Assembly: GCA_945860725.1 (NCBI GenBank)
Contig: CAMAQZ010000010.1
Span: 1-58,663 of the forward strand
Source: Klebsiella pneumoniae
GTDB taxonomy: Bacteria; Pseudomonadota; Gammaproteobacteria; Steroidobacterales; Steroidobacteraceae
DNA length: 58,663 nt
Direction of reading: 5' to 3'
This document shows, in pieces, positions 40,872 through 50,415 of the stretch. Position numbers and translations under genes: made by a program. Numbering within the stretch: position 1 is the stretch's first letter; every line of letters begins with the position of its first letter. The notes beneath the pieces are model-generated. The model did not search any database, was not told the origin of the DNA, and saw nothing but the letters and a program-made list of their open reading frames with translations.

Positions 40872-41071
40872 AGCCGCAGTGATCATGCACAGCCGGGGAA
40901 AAACCTATATCTGGTGCCGAGAAACACGCGTTTCTTCACAGCTTGATCGAGTTTTGAATTACAACCTATTGATCTGTAACGGTTAAATGTCGTTGGCATT
41001 TGGGGGTGTTCCGCATCAAAAGGCGGAATTCCTGCGGAAAAGCGGCACTTTCTGCTCAAGGTTCCACAGAG

Positions 41072-41080
41072 TTATCCACA
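41072..41080 (+). promoter_or_regulatory. Perfect DnaA box TTATCCACA
   Basis: The nonamer TTATCCACA matches the strongest DnaA site exactly. It lies in AT-richer intergenic DNA, about 40 bases upstream of the proposed rpmE promoter. One box alone does not make an origin; it could titrate DnaA or regulate rpmE. Confidence 0.5.
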
Positions 41081-41118
41081 GATGACGCGGGCGACGGGAC
41101 CTGCGGACTCAGCGGTGC

Positions 41119-41147
41119 TTGTGAACCCACAGCCCTGTCGTTAGACT
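41119..41147 (+). promoter_or_regulatory. Predicted sigma-70 promoter of rpmE
   Basis: TTGTGA (41119-41124), a 17-base spacer and TAGACT (41142-41147) form a good sigma-70 promoter, 40 bases upstream of the rpmE ATG. The spacing is ideal, and both hexamers differ from consensus at two positions. Confidence 0.45.
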
Positions 41148-41187
41148 GCGCGACCATTTTTCTCTTGTACGCCCCGGAAGTCTGGCC

Positions 41188-41400
41188 ATGAAAGCGTCGG
41201 TTCACCCCGAATACACTGAAATGACGGTTTCCTGCTCTTGCGGGAACACCTTCAGCACCCGATCCACCCTCGGCCAGAACCTGCAGGTCGAAGTCTGCTC
41301 GAGCTGCCACCCGTTCTACACGGGCAAGCAGAAGATGCTCGACACCGCGGGTCGCGTCGACAAGTTCCGTAAGAAATACGCCGCCGCTGCGGCGCGCTGA
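41188..41400 (+). CDS. rpmE: Ribosomal protein L31 (zinc-binding form)
   Basis: A 70-residue L31. Cysteines in SCSCGNTF and [13 protein letters not shown] form the zinc site, so this is the C+ form rather than the zinc-free paralogue. The end ([16 protein letters not shown]) is normal. It has its own promoter candidate upstream. A GC-rich hairpin (GCGGGG-ATC-CCCCGC, 41409-41423) follows the stop but lacks a T-run. Confidence 0.97.
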   Translation: MKASVHPEYTEMTVSCSCGNTFSTRSTLGQNLQVEVCSSCHPFYTGKQKMLDTAGRVDKFRKKYAAAAAR

Positions 41401-41464
41401 GACCGTTCGCGGGGATCCCCCGCCGACCGGGAACTTTGGTAGCGTGGGCCACTCCCATCTACCG

Positions 41465-42913
41465 ATGAACACCCGCATGCGCCGCCTGTTTCTCTCGCTT
41501 CTTGCCGCGTTCGCAGTCGTGGCCGCGCCCATCGCGACCCCGCAGACTGCGAAGACCAGTTCCGCCTCGCGGAAGGCGCACGAGCAGATCCTTAAAGCCT
41601 ATGGCGTCTACGCCGACCAGGGGCTGCAGGACTACATCAACGAACTCGGTCAGCGCATCGCGCGCCGCAGCACGCTGCCGGACGCCGAGTGGGTGTTCGT
41701 CGTGCTCGACGACGACTCCATCAACGCCTTCACCACCGGTTGCTGCTTTATCTATCTGCATCGCGGCCTGTTGATGCACCTGAACTCGGAGGCCGAGCTC
41801 GCCTCGGTGATCGGCCACGAGATCGCGCATGTCACGCAGAAGCATCCGCAGAAGCGCCAGACGCAGGGCATCCTCGCCTCGCTCGGTGTGCTGGCCACGG
41901 CGGTGCTGACCGGATCGGGTGCCTTGGCCAACCTCGCCGGCGTTGGTGCGCAGTTGGGGATGCAGGGCTACGGCCGCGACAACGAGATGGAAGCCGATCG
42001 GGTCGGGCTCTTGTTCTCCACCGCCGCCGGCTACCGGCCCGAGGCGATGGCCGAGGTGTTCGAGATGTTCAAGCGCGGTGAGCGCTTCGAGATCGATCGC
42101 GCGCGCGCCGAAGGCCGCCAGCCGCAGGTCTATCACGGGCTTTTCTCCTCGCACCCCGCGCCCAACGCCCGCGCCATCCAGGCCGCCAAGGCCTCGGCCA
42201 AGCTCGAGCAGGGTCCGCCCGGCGGCTGGATCGACAACCGCGAGGCCTACCTGCGCCGCATCGACGGCATGACCTACGGCTCGAGCCGCGCCCAAGGCCT
42301 CGTCCGCGACAACCGCTTCTATCATGCGGAGCTCGGCATCACCCTCGCCGTGCCGCGCGGTTGGACCCTCGACAACCAGCGCGATCGGCTGATCGCCTAC
42401 ACCCCGACGCGCGACACCTTCATGCAGGTGACGGTCGAGGCCGTACCGCCCACCCAGGGACCGCGGGAGTTCCTCTACACCCAGCTCAAGGGCGCGAATG
42501 TGCGCAGTACCGAATCCTTCACCGCGAATGGTATGCAGGGCTTTACGGCCGTCACCTCCTCGGGCTCGCCGCTCGACAACGGCGCCGGCCCCGTGCGATG
42601 GGCCGTGCTTTACCGCGGTAATTCAGCCTATCTCTTCGCCGGTGCGAGCCGCGCGTCAGCCCGCGGCGTGCCGGAGGCCGATGGTCTCTTCAAGTCGGTG
42701 ATCGAGACGTTGCGGGGGCTGAAGCCCGCGGAGTTCCCGCTGGCCGAGCCGTTCCGGGTGAAGATCCGCACCGCTGATGCGAGCACGCGCCTCGAGGACT
42801 ACGCGGCGGCCGTACCGGTCGAGCGCTTCCAGAAGGAAGAGCTGCAGCTCATCAACGGGCTTTATCCGAACGGTGCACCGAAGCCGGGGAGCCTCTACAA
42901 AGTGGTCGAGTGA
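41465..42913 (+). CDS. Secreted M48-family metalloprotease (BepA/YfgC-like)
   Basis: A 482-residue protein with a signal peptide ([21 protein letters not shown]) and zinc motif HEIAH at 118-122, plus the third ligand in [10 protein letters not shown]. This is the periplasmic M48 group of which BepA checks outer-membrane protein assembly. After the protease domain the protein has a beta-rich C-terminal region ([21 protein letters not shown]), not the TPR array of E. coli BepA, so its partner may differ. I chose ATG 41465; an upstream GTG would add seven residues before the signal. Confidence 0.87.
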   Translation: MNTRMRRLFLSLLAAFAVVAAPIATPQTAKTSSASRKAHEQILKAYGVYADQGLQDYINELGQRIARRSTLPDAEWVFVVLDDDSINAFTTGCCFIYLHRGLLMHLNSEAELASVIGHEIAHVTQKHPQKRQTQGILASLGVLATAVLTGSGALANLAGVGAQLGMQGYGRDNEMEADRVGLLFSTAAGYRPEAMAEVFEMFKRGERFEIDRARAEGRQPQVYHGLFSSHPAPNARAIQAAKASAKLEQGPPGGWIDNREAYLRRIDGMTYGSSRAQGLVRDNRFYHAELGITLAVPRGWTLDNQRDRLIAYTPTRDTFMQVTVEAVPPTQGPREFLYTQLKGANVRSTESFTANGMQGFTAVTSSGSPLDNGAGPVRWAVLYRGNSAYLFAGASRASARGVPEADGLFKSVIETLRGLKPAEFPLAEPFRVKIRTADASTRLEDYAAAVPVERFQKEELQLINGLYPNGAPKPGSLYKVVE

Positions 42914-43040
42914 GCCGATAGCGGGGGATCTGCAACACACCGCCTTGATTCCGTCACGCGCTCGTGTCAAGTTTCCACTACGCCGTTGCGCGTTTGCGAC
43001 GACTACCCCACACGACGATTCCACACAACGACGCGACACC

Positions 43041-44336
43041 ATGGCCAACAAGACCTTCGAACTGCTCGACACCGCCTCCGGCAAGAAGTCCACGCTGCCG
43101 GTCCGCTCCGGCACCGTCGGCCCTGATGTCATCGACATCGGCGCCCTCAACAAGGACCACGGCGTCTTCACCTTCGACCCGGGCTTCATGGCCACGGCGA
43201 GCACCGAGAGCAAAGTCACCTACATCGACGGCGATGCGGGCGTCCTGCTCTATCGCGGCTACCCCATCGAGCAGCTCGCGGCGCAGAGCTCGTTCGTCGA
43301 GGTCGCCTACTTGCTGAACTACGGCGAACTGCCGGATGCGAAGCAGCTCGCGGATTTCACCGGCAGCATCCAGCGGCACACGATGATCAACGAGTCGTTG
43401 CTGCGCATGTACAACGGCTTCCACTACGACGCGCACCCGATGGCGATGGTGAGCGCGATCGTGGCCTCGATGTCGGCGTTCTATCACGACTCGATGGACA
43501 TCAATAATCCGCGGCACCGCGAGATCTTCATGCACCGCATCATCGCCAAGCTGCCGACGATCTCGGCGGCGGCGTACAAGCGGGCGCTCGGCCAGCCGTT
43601 CATCTATCCGCGCAACGATCTCGACTACTGCGGCAACCTGCTGCACATGTTCTACGCCGTGCCGTGCGAGCCGTATCACATCGATCCGCTCGCCGTCCAG
43701 GCGCTCGACCTGTTGCTGATCCTGCACGCCGACCACGAGCAGAACGCCAGCACTTCGACCGTCCGCCTTGCAGCCTCCACCGGTGCGAACCCTTACTCCG
43801 CGATCTCAGCGGGCGTCTCGGCGCTGTGGGGTCCCGCGCACGGCGGCGCGAACGAGGCCGTGCTCGAGATGCTCGAGGAGATCGGCAGCGTCGAGAACAT
43901 CCCGAAGTTCCTCGCGCAGGTGAAGGACAAGGCGAGCAATGTGCGTTTGATGGGCTTCGGCCACCGCGTCTACAAGAACTTCGACCCCCGCGCCACGATC
44001 ATCCGCGAGATGTGCCACAAGGTGCTCGCGAAGATGGGCCGCTCTGACAATCCCTTGCTCGAGCTCGCGCAACGACTCGAGGAGATCGCGCTGAAAGATG
44101 AGTATTTTGTCTCCCGCAAGCTCTACCCGAATGTCGACTTCTACTCCGGCATCATCTACAGCGCGCTCGGCATCCCGCGCTCGATGTTCACGGTGATGTT
44201 CGCGATCGCGCGCACCGCGGGCTGGGTGGCGCACTGGCAGGAGATGATCAGCGACCCGGGCATGAAGATCGGTCGGCCGCGCCAGCTCTACACCGGTCCG
44301 GTCAAGCGCGAGTACACGCCGATCACCAAGCGCTGA
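43041..44336 (+). CDS. gltA: Citrate synthase
   Basis: A 431-residue type II citrate synthase. Catalytic blocks are [29 protein letters not shown] and [14 protein letters not shown], supplying the two His and the Asp. It joins acetyl-CoA and oxaloacetate at the head of the TCA cycle. ATG 43041 starts [10 protein letters not shown]. The 127 bases upstream presumably hold its promoter. It converges on a small gene of unknown function 40 bases away. Confidence 0.97.
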   Translation: MANKTFELLDTASGKKSTLPVRSGTVGPDVIDIGALNKDHGVFTFDPGFMATASTESKVTYIDGDAGVLLYRGYPIEQLAAQSSFVEVAYLLNYGELPDAKQLADFTGSIQRHTMINESLLRMYNGFHYDAHPMAMVSAIVASMSAFYHDSMDINNPRHREIFMHRIIAKLPTISAAAYKRALGQPFIYPRNDLDYCGNLLHMFYAVPCEPYHIDPLAVQALDLLLILHADHEQNASTSTVRLAASTGANPYSAISAGVSALWGPAHGGANEAVLEMLEEIGSVENIPKFLAQVKDKASNVRLMGFGHRVYKNFDPRATIIREMCHKVLAKMGRSDNPLLELAQRLEEIALKDEYFVSRKLYPNVDFYSGIIYSALGIPRSMFTVMFAIARTAGWVAHWQEMISDPGMKIGRPRQLYTGPVKREYTPITKR

Positions 44337-44376
44337 ACGGGGCGCAGCTGCCCGGTCCGGTTCCGTTCAGTCCGCG

Positions 44377-44985
44377 TCAGGCCACGTTGATGAGCGCGGC
44401 GACCTCCGCCGCGTCGGCGCGGCGCATCGGTTTGCCGTCGACCGGTGACACCGGCGACTGGCGGATGCCATCGAGCGGGAACACTGCGATCTCTACCGGC
44501 TGGTCATCGACCGCGAGACGCAGCGCGGGCTGTTGCACGACACGCTCGGCGGTGTAGCGCAGGCGCCGCTCGCCCACCTCGAATGGGATGCGCTCGTCCA
44601 TCAGGCGCAGGCTGAGGGTCTCGACGCGCTCGGCGAAGGCGTGCAGCAGCACGTCGTCGTGCTGGGTCGCGGTGCCGGCGAGCACCGGCCCGACGAGCCG
44701 TGGCTGGAAGTCGCGCAGCCGTTGCATGACATCGAGCGCCACGAGGCGCTGTGCGAGCAGCGACTCCACATGCGATTCACCGCCGAACAGGCGTTGGTAT
44801 TCCTGCAGCGCCTCCTCGATCTCGATGTTGCGCGGCAGCAAGGAGCCGTCGACGATGCCGAAGCGTTCGGCGGCTTTGCGCTTGGCGAAGAGGAAATCAC
44901 GCACCCCGTGTTCGGACATCACCCGCGCCGCTTCCTGTGCCACGGCGCGACGCAGGTGCTCCGCGCGCGGCGAGGGCTTCTTCAA
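44377..44985 (-). CDS. Conserved protein of unknown function downstream of mrcA
   Basis: I do not recognise a firm family. The 202-residue product is soluble. Its N half is helical and basic (FLFAKRKAAERFG, IEIEEALQEYQRLFG). Its C half is strand-rich with RLVGPVLAGTATQHDDVLLHAF and a run resembling nucleotidyltransferase-type active regions (G, D, D), but this is weak. The start is a TTG overlapping the mrcA stop (TTGA), so it is probably translated with mrcA. It may be related to proteins annotated as nucleotidyltransferase-like in gammaproteobacteria. Confidence 0.7.
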   Translation of the reverse strand: MKKPSPRAEHLRRAVAQEAARVMSEHGVRDFLFAKRKAAERFGIVDGSLLPRNIEIEEALQEYQRLFGGESHVESLLAQRLVALDVMQRLRDFQPRLVGPVLAGTATQHDDVLLHAFAERVETLSLRLMDERIPFEVGERRLRYTAERVVQQPALRLAVDDQPVEIAVFPLDGIRQSPVSPVDGKPMRRADAAEVAALINVA

Positions 44986-47453
44986 AAGATTGGCTCGGCA
45001 GTGGTGGGGTCGACGGTGCCGACGCCCGAAGTGCCGACACCGGCCATCTCGTTGCCGCCGAGGATGCCGCCGGTCGGCATGCGATCGAGCATGAAGGTCT
45101 CGAAGATGCCGTCCGGGTCATCGACGCTCGCCAGTGCGCCGGTTTCGAGCGAGACCCGTGCCTGCACCAGACCTTCCGGCATCGGCCAGCCGCGCTGCGG
45201 CACACCGGCGAGCGCGTCGCGCATGAAGTCTATCCAGATCGGCACTGCGGTACGGCTGCCTTCCTCGCCTTCGCCGAGGGGTTGGGCCTGGTCGAAGCCC
45301 ACCCACACGGTCGCGACGACACTACGGCTGTAGCCGTTGAACCAGGTGTCGCGTGATTCGTTGGTGGTGCCGGTCTTGCCGGCGATGTCGCTGCGGCCGA
45401 GTGCGCGCGCACGCACGCCGGTGCCGCGCGCGATCGCTTCGCGCATGAAGTCGGTCATCAGCCACGCATTCCCCGCGCTGATGGCGCGCGGCGCGCGCAG
45501 CGCTTCGGGCAGGTTGCAGCCCGTTGCGCCTGCCGCGTTGTCCTCTGCATCGCAGCCCGCGCGGCGCGGCGCAGCCTGGAAGACGACCTCGCCCTTCGGG
45601 TCCTCGATGCGGTCGATGAACCAAGGTTGCACGCGGTAGCCGCCGTTCGCGAACACGGCGTACGCCGTGGCGACCTGCAGCGGTGTCGCGCTGTTGGTGC
45701 CGAGCGCGAGTGTGAGGTTGCGCGGCAGCCGGGCGCGCTCGAAGCCGAACCGTTCCGCCCAGGCCATGGCCGGTGACATCCCGACCGCCTGCAGCAGCCG
45801 GATTGATACCAGGTTGCGGGATTTCACCAGCGCCTCGCGCAGCCGCGTCGGGCCGTAGAATTCGCCGCTCGAGTTCTCCGGCCGCCAGGCCTCTTCCATG
45901 CTCGTATCGTCGATCACGAATGGGGCATCGAGGATCAGCGAGGCCGCTGTGAAGCCGTTCTCGAGCGCCGCCGAGTACAGGAACGGTTTGAAGCCCGACC
46001 CTGGCTGGCGCTGCGCCTGCGTGGCACGGTTGAACTTGCCGGACTTGGCGTCGAAGTAATCGAAGCCGCCGACCAGCGCGAGGATGGCGCCATCGTTGGG
46101 CCTCAGCGCGACCAGCGCCGAGGCGGCCTCGGGCATCTGCGCGAGCCGTGCGTTGAGCGACGGCGGCGTGGCATCCGTCGCGCCCTCTTTGCCCGTGGCC
46201 TTGGTGGCCGTGAGCGTCACGTAGACTAGATCGCCCCGCGCCACGATCTCGCTCGCGGCCTTGGGCGCTGCGCCCGTGCCGCTGCCGATCTTGCGCCGGG
46301 CCCAAGACAGTCCCTCCCACTCGATGTTGGCGTAGCCCTTGCCCCGCACATAGACCCGCGCCGCTTTCGGCCCGACCTGAACCACCACCGCAGGCAGCAA
46401 CGGGTCGCTTGACGGACGGCCGATCAGCAGCTCTTCGAGCATGTCCTCGGCGTCCGTCCCCTGCAGCGTGACCCGTTCGACGCCGCCGCGCCAGCCGTGG
46501 CGGCGGTCGTAGTCGATGAGCCCCGCACGCACCGCGCGGTTGGCTGCGGACTGCATGCGTGGGTCGACGGTCGTATATATTTTGAAGCCCTCGTTCTGCG
46601 CAGCAGCCCCGAGCCGCTTCACGAGCTCGAGTCTCGCCATCTCGGCGAGGTAGGGCGCTTCGACATCGAAACTCTGGGCGTGTTCGCGCGCCCACACCTT
46701 CTCGGCAATCGCACGCTGCTCAGCGGCTTCGTCGATGAGGCCGATCTCGCGCATGCGCCGCAGCACGTAACGGCGTCGCTCGGCCGCCGCTTCAGGGTTG
46801 CTGATGGGGTTGTAGCGCGACGGTGCCTGCGGCACGCGGGCAAGCGTCGCGGCTTCGGCCAAGGTGAGTTTGTCGAGGTCCTTGCCGAAGTAATAGTCCG
46901 CCGCGGCGGCCACGCCATAGGTGCGCTTGCCGAAGCTGATGACATTGAGATAGAGCCCGAGGATCTCCTGCTTCGAGAACTCGCGCTCGATGCGGTAGGT
47001 GAGGAACATCTCCTGCACCTTGCGCCGCCAGGTGCGATCCTGCGTCAAAAACAGGTTGCGGGCCGTCTGTTGGGTGATCGTGCTCGCGCCCTGCAGCCGT
47101 CGGCCCGGTACGACATTCACCAGCAGCGAGCGTGCGATGCCGGGGTAATCGAAGCCCGAGTGCTGGAAGAACTGGTCGTCTTCGGCGGCGATGAAGGCCT
47201 GCCGGACCATCTCCGGGACCTCGTCGTAGGTCACCGGGATGCGCCGCTGTTCGCCGATCTGCGCGATCAGCTTGCCGTCGCGCGAGTAGACCCGCAGCGG
47301 CACTTGCAGTTCGATCTGACGCATCACCTCGACGCTCGGCAGCGAGGGCTGCACGAACACATAGGCACCCGAGATCAGGGTGGCGACGACGAGCGCCAGC
47401 ACGGCGAGCGCCGCGCCGGCCCAGAGGGCCAGTTTCTGGAAGGAGAATTTCAC
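44982..47453 (-). CDS. mrcA: Penicillin-binding protein 1A
   Basis: An 823-residue bifunctional peptidoglycan synthase. An N-terminal membrane helix is followed by the transglycosylase motifs EDDQFFQHSGFD and GASTITQQTARNLFL. The transpeptidase motifs are SGFK (S*xxK), SRN and KTGTTNE. An OB-like domain lies between the two (about 300-420). It polymerises and cross-links the cell wall. The start is a GTG, 90 bases from the divergent aroK. In many relatives the pilMNOPQ genes lie between mrcA and aroK; they are absent here. Confidence 0.95.
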   Translation of the reverse strand: MKFSFQKLALWAGAALAVLALVVATLISGAYVFVQPSLPSVEVMRQIELQVPLRVYSRDGKLIAQIGEQRRIPVTYDEVPEMVRQAFIAAEDDQFFQHSGFDYPGIARSLLVNVVPGRRLQGASTITQQTARNLFLTQDRTWRRKVQEMFLTYRIEREFSKQEILGLYLNVISFGKRTYGVAAAADYYFGKDLDKLTLAEAATLARVPQAPSRYNPISNPEAAAERRRYVLRRMREIGLIDEAAEQRAIAEKVWAREHAQSFDVEAPYLAEMARLELVKRLGAAAQNEGFKIYTTVDPRMQSAANRAVRAGLIDYDRRHGWRGGVERVTLQGTDAEDMLEELLIGRPSSDPLLPAVVVQVGPKAARVYVRGKGYANIEWEGLSWARRKIGSGTGAAPKAASEIVARGDLVYVTLTATKATGKEGATDATPPSLNARLAQMPEAASALVALRPNDGAILALVGGFDYFDAKSGKFNRATQAQRQPGSGFKPFLYSAALENGFTAASLILDAPFVIDDTSMEEAWRPENSSGEFYGPTRLREALVKSRNLVSIRLLQAVGMSPAMAWAERFGFERARLPRNLTLALGTNSATPLQVATAYAVFANGGYRVQPWFIDRIEDPKGEVVFQAAPRRAGCDAEDNAAGATGCNLPEALRAPRAISAGNAWLMTDFMREAIARGTGVRARALGRSDIAGKTGTTNESRDTWFNGYSRSVVATVWVGFDQAQPLGEGEEGSRTAVPIWIDFMRDALAGVPQRGWPMPEGLVQARVSLETGALASVDDPDGIFETFMLDRMPTGGILGGNEMAGVGTSGVGTVDPTTAEPIF

Positions 47454-47543
47454 GGCACGCCGATATTACCGGATTGCAGGGGTCCGCTGACGACGCGGCC
47501 GTCCCGCGGGCGGCGGCGCCCCCGGCTGGGATATCCTGCGGGT

Positions 47544-48119
47544 ATGGGGGATCTGCGGAACATCTTCTTGGTAGGCCCGATGGGTTCGGGCAAGACCGCC
47601 GTGGGCAAACGGCTCGCCCGTCGGCTGCGATTACGGTTCGTGGACTCGGACCTCGAGATCGAGCGTCGCACTGGGGCTGACATCACGCTCATATTCGAAA
47701 AAGAGGGCGAGGCGGGGTTCCGCGTCCGTGAGTCGGCGGTCATCCTCGATCTGGTCACGCTGCCGGGTCTCGTGATCTCGACCGGCGGTGGCGCGATCCT
47801 GCTGCCCGAGAACCGCGCGGCGTTGCAGTCGAGCGGAACGGTGGTCTACCTCGAGACTTCGGTCGCCCGGCAGGCCGAGCGTGTGCGGCGCAGCGTCCAC
47901 CGGCCGTTATTGGCGGGTGCCATCGATCTGACGGCCCGCCTGGCCGAGCTGATGGCGTATCGTGCGCCGCTTTATGCGGAGGTCGCGCATCTCACGGTCC
48001 GGACCGACGGCAGTCGCGTGCAGGACATCGTCGAGCGCATCGTCGCAGCCTTGCCGGGTTTCGCCCCGGACGACGCACCGCCACCGCCCGACGTCGGCGG
48101 TCCGGGCCGTATACTCTGA
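47544..48119 (+). CDS. aroK: Shikimate kinase
   Basis: A 191-residue kinase beginning MGDLRNIFLVGPMGSGKTAVGK, with Walker A at residue 11, shikimate-binding DSDLEIERRTG and the STGGGAI block. It phosphorylates shikimate in the chorismate pathway. The start at ATG 47544 fits the family; the frame is open far upstream but runs antisense through mrcA. aroB follows after 2 bases. Confidence 0.94.
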   Translation: MGDLRNIFLVGPMGSGKTAVGKRLARRLRLRFVDSDLEIERRTGADITLIFEKEGEAGFRVRESAVILDLVTLPGLVISTGGGAILLPENRAALQSSGTVVYLETSVARQAERVRRSVHRPLLAGAIDLTARLAELMAYRAPLYAEVAHLTVRTDGSRVQDIVERIVAALPGFAPDDAPPPPDVGGPGRIL

Positions 48120-48121
48120 CC

Positions 48122-49231
48122 GTGGACCTGCCCGCTCCAGCCCTCACGGTGCCCTTGGGCGACCGCTCGTATCCGATCTACATCGGCGAGGGGTTGCTGC
48201 ACAACGCCGCGCTGTTGGCGGCGCTGCTGCCCGCGCGTCAGGTCGCAGTGGTCACCAACGACATCGTTGGTCCACTGTATGCACCGCGTCTGCAGGCGGC
48301 CCGCGCAGCCGCCGTCGGCACCGCGGCCGCGCCGCTGCTCGAGATCGTGCTGCCCGACGGGGAGCGCCACAAGACGCTGCCCACCGTCTCGCGCATCCTC
48401 GATACCCTGGTCGCCAACCGTTTCGCGCGCGATGACCTCGTGGTCGCGCTTGGCGGCGGCGTGGTCGGTGACATGACGGGTTTCGCCGCCGCGTGCTACC
48501 AGCGCGGCGTCGGTTTTCTGCAGGTGCCGACCACGCTGCTCGCGCAGGTCGACTCCTCGGTCGGCGGCAAGACCGGCGTCAACCATCCGGGTGGTAAGAA
48601 CCTGATCGGTGCTTTCCACCAGCCGCTCGCAGTGCTCGCCGATACCGCGACACTCGTGACGCTGCCGCCGCGCGAACTGCGCGCCGGTCTCGCCGAGGTG
48701 GTGAAGCACGCGCTGATCTGCGATGCGGATTTCTTCGCTTGGCTGGAGGTGAGCGCCGACGCCTTGCTCGCGCTCGACCCCGCAGCGCTCGCGCACGCGG
48801 TGCAGCGCTGCTGCGCCATCAAGGCGGGCGTGGTCTCGCGCGACGAGCGCGAGACCGGTGAACGGGCGCTCCTCAACCTCGGCCACACTTTCGGTCACGC
48901 CATCGAACAGGTGACCGGGTTCGGTCCTTGGTTGCATGGCGAGGCGGTGGGCGTCGGACTTGCGATGGCGGCGGGGATGTCGCAGCGCGCCGGTTGGTTG
49001 CCCGCGGCGGATACGGCGCGTCTGGATTCTTTGCTGGCACGGCTCGGGCTGCGTACCGAGGCGCGCGGTGCCGTGACGCCTGACGCCGCGCGTGCCGCGA
49101 TGCAGCTCGACAAGAAAGTCCAGGGTGGCAAGCTGCGGCTCGTGCTGCTCAAAGGCATCGGTCGCGCGTTCGTCACCGCCGACTGGCCATCGGATGCCTT
49201 CGAGGCAACGCTCGTGGCCCATCTGTCATGA
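48122..49231 (+). CDS. aroB: 3-dehydroquinate synthase
   Basis: A 369-residue enzyme with NAD- and metal-binding blocks [37 protein letters not shown] and [11 protein letters not shown]. It makes dehydroquinate from DAHP. The GTG start is 2 bases after the aroK stop, and its end overlaps dgt by 4 bases, so aroK-aroB-dgt is one unit. damX, found here in enterics, is missing. Confidence 0.95.
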   Translation: MDLPAPALTVPLGDRSYPIYIGEGLLHNAALLAALLPARQVAVVTNDIVGPLYAPRLQAARAAAVGTAAAPLLEIVLPDGERHKTLPTVSRILDTLVANRFARDDLVVALGGGVVGDMTGFAAACYQRGVGFLQVPTTLLAQVDSSVGGKTGVNHPGGKNLIGAFHQPLAVLADTATLVTLPPRELRAGLAEVVKHALICDADFFAWLEVSADALLALDPAALAHAVQRCCAIKAGVVSRDERETGERALLNLGHTFGHAIEQVTGFGPWLHGEAVGVGLAMAAGMSQRAGWLPAADTARLDSLLARLGLRTEARGAVTPDAARAAMQLDKKVQGGKLRLVLLKGIGRAFVTADWPSDAFEATLVAHLS

Positions 49232-50415
49232 CCACGGCGGCCCTGACCGGCGCGGCCCTGAACGACGCACCGCTCGCGCCCTACGCAGCGCACGACACCA
49301 CGAGCCGCGGTCGCCGCGTCCCGGAGCCCCCGCCTGCGACCCGCGGGGAGTTCCAGCGCGACCGCGACCGCATCATCCACTCCAATGCCTTCCGCCGCCT
49401 CGTCTACAAGACACAGGTGTTCGTGAACCACGAAGGCGACCTCTACCGCACGCGCCTCACGCACTCGATCGAGGTCGCGCAGATCGGTCGTAGCATCGCC
49501 CGCGCCCTGCAGCTTAACGAGGCGCTCACCGAGGCCATCTGCCTCGCGCACGACCTCGGCCACACCCCCTTCGGTCATGCCGGGCAGGACGCGCTCAACG
49601 AGTGCATGCGCGAGTACGGTGGCTTCGAGCACAACCTGCAATCGCTGCGCGTGGTCGATCTGCTGGAGGAGCGCTACGCTGATTTCGACGGATTGAACCT
49701 CACCTATGAGACGCGCGAGGGCGTCCTCAAGCACTGCTCGGCGGCCAATGCCCGCAGCTTGGGCGACATCGGCGAGCGGTTCCTGCGGCGTGAGCAGCCC
49801 TCGCTCGAGGCGCAGCTCGCGAACCTCGCCGATGCGATCGCCTATAACAACCACGATGTCGACGACGGACTGCGCTCAGGTCTCATCGAGGTCGAGGCGC
49901 TGCGCGGCACGGCGCTGTTCGGCAGCGCCTACGACGAGACGCTCGCCGCGCACCCCGGGCTCGCTGGCCGACGCCTCGTGCACGAGACCATCCGCCGCAT
50001 GATCGGCAGGGTGGTGGGGGATGTGATCATCGCCACGCGAGCGCGCATCGCGGCCGCGTCGCCGGCGTCGATCGACGAAGTGCGTACGCAGCCCGCACCG
50101 CTGGCGGCGATGAGCGAGGCGGTGTACGCGGCGCACACCGAGCTGAAGCAGTTCTTGAACACCAACCTCTACCGCCACAGCCGCGTGCTGCGCATGACCG
50201 AGCAGTCACGTCGCATGCTGCGGGAGCTCTTCGAGGCGCTGCTCACGGACATTGATCTGCTGCCCGCCGAGCACCAGCGCGCGGCGCGGGACGCCGAAGC
50301 CGCGGGTGGCCGCGCGGGCCGCGCCCGCGTGGTGGCGGACTATGTGGCCGGGATGACGGATCGCTTCGCCATCCTCGAGCATGGACGCCTGTTCGACCCC
50401 GACGCCCAGCCCTAG
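49228..50415 (+). CDS. dgt: dGTP triphosphohydrolase-like protein
   Basis: A 395-residue HD-domain protein with [32 protein letters not shown] and [15 protein letters not shown], the metal-binding histidines and aspartates of Dgt. The length fits the shorter dGTPase-like group, which hydrolyses dNTPs to nucleosides and triphosphate. The last stop shares the palindrome CTAG with the fadD stop on the opposite strand. Confidence 0.9.
   Translation: MTTAALTGAALNDAPLAPYAAHDTTSRGRRVPEPPPATRGEFQRDRDRIIHSNAFRRLVYKTQVFVNHEGDLYRTRLTHSIEVAQIGRSIARALQLNEALTEAICLAHDLGHTPFGHAGQDALNECMREYGGFEHNLQSLRVVDLLEERYADFDGLNLTYETREGVLKHCSAANARSLGDIGERFLRREQPSLEAQLANLADAIAYNNHDVDDGLRSGLIEVEALRGTALFGSAYDETLAAHPGLAGRRLVHETIRRMIGRVVGDVIIATRARIAAASPASIDEVRTQPAPLAAMSEAVYAAHTELKQFLNTNLYRHSRVLRMTEQSRRMLRELFEALLTDIDLLPAEHQRAARDAEAAGGRAGRARVVADYVAGMTDRFAILEHGRLFDPDAQP

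Larger units (their letters stand above)
40872..41187. other. 316-bp AT-richer gap between hemW and rpmE
   Basis: This is the longest stretch without a gene in the window and is clearly less GC-rich than its flanks, notably 40905-40990. It contains a perfect DnaA box at 41072-41080, a weaker TTCTTCACA at about 40931-40939 and a promoter for rpmE at 41119-41147. No open frame with coding character and no tRNA or riboswitch fold is evident. Confidence 0.6.

Noticed and set aside
41072-41080. Chromosomal origin upstream of rpmE
   Set aside because: Only one perfect DnaA box; no dnaA, dnaN, gidA or repeated AT-rich 13-mers nearby.
41409-41423. Rho-independent terminator after rpmE
   Set aside because: The GCGGGG/CCCCGC hairpin is good but is followed by GACCGGG with no T-run.
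46497-47543. Upstream extension of aroK
   Set aside because: It is antisense to mrcA; shikimate kinase begins at ATG 47544.
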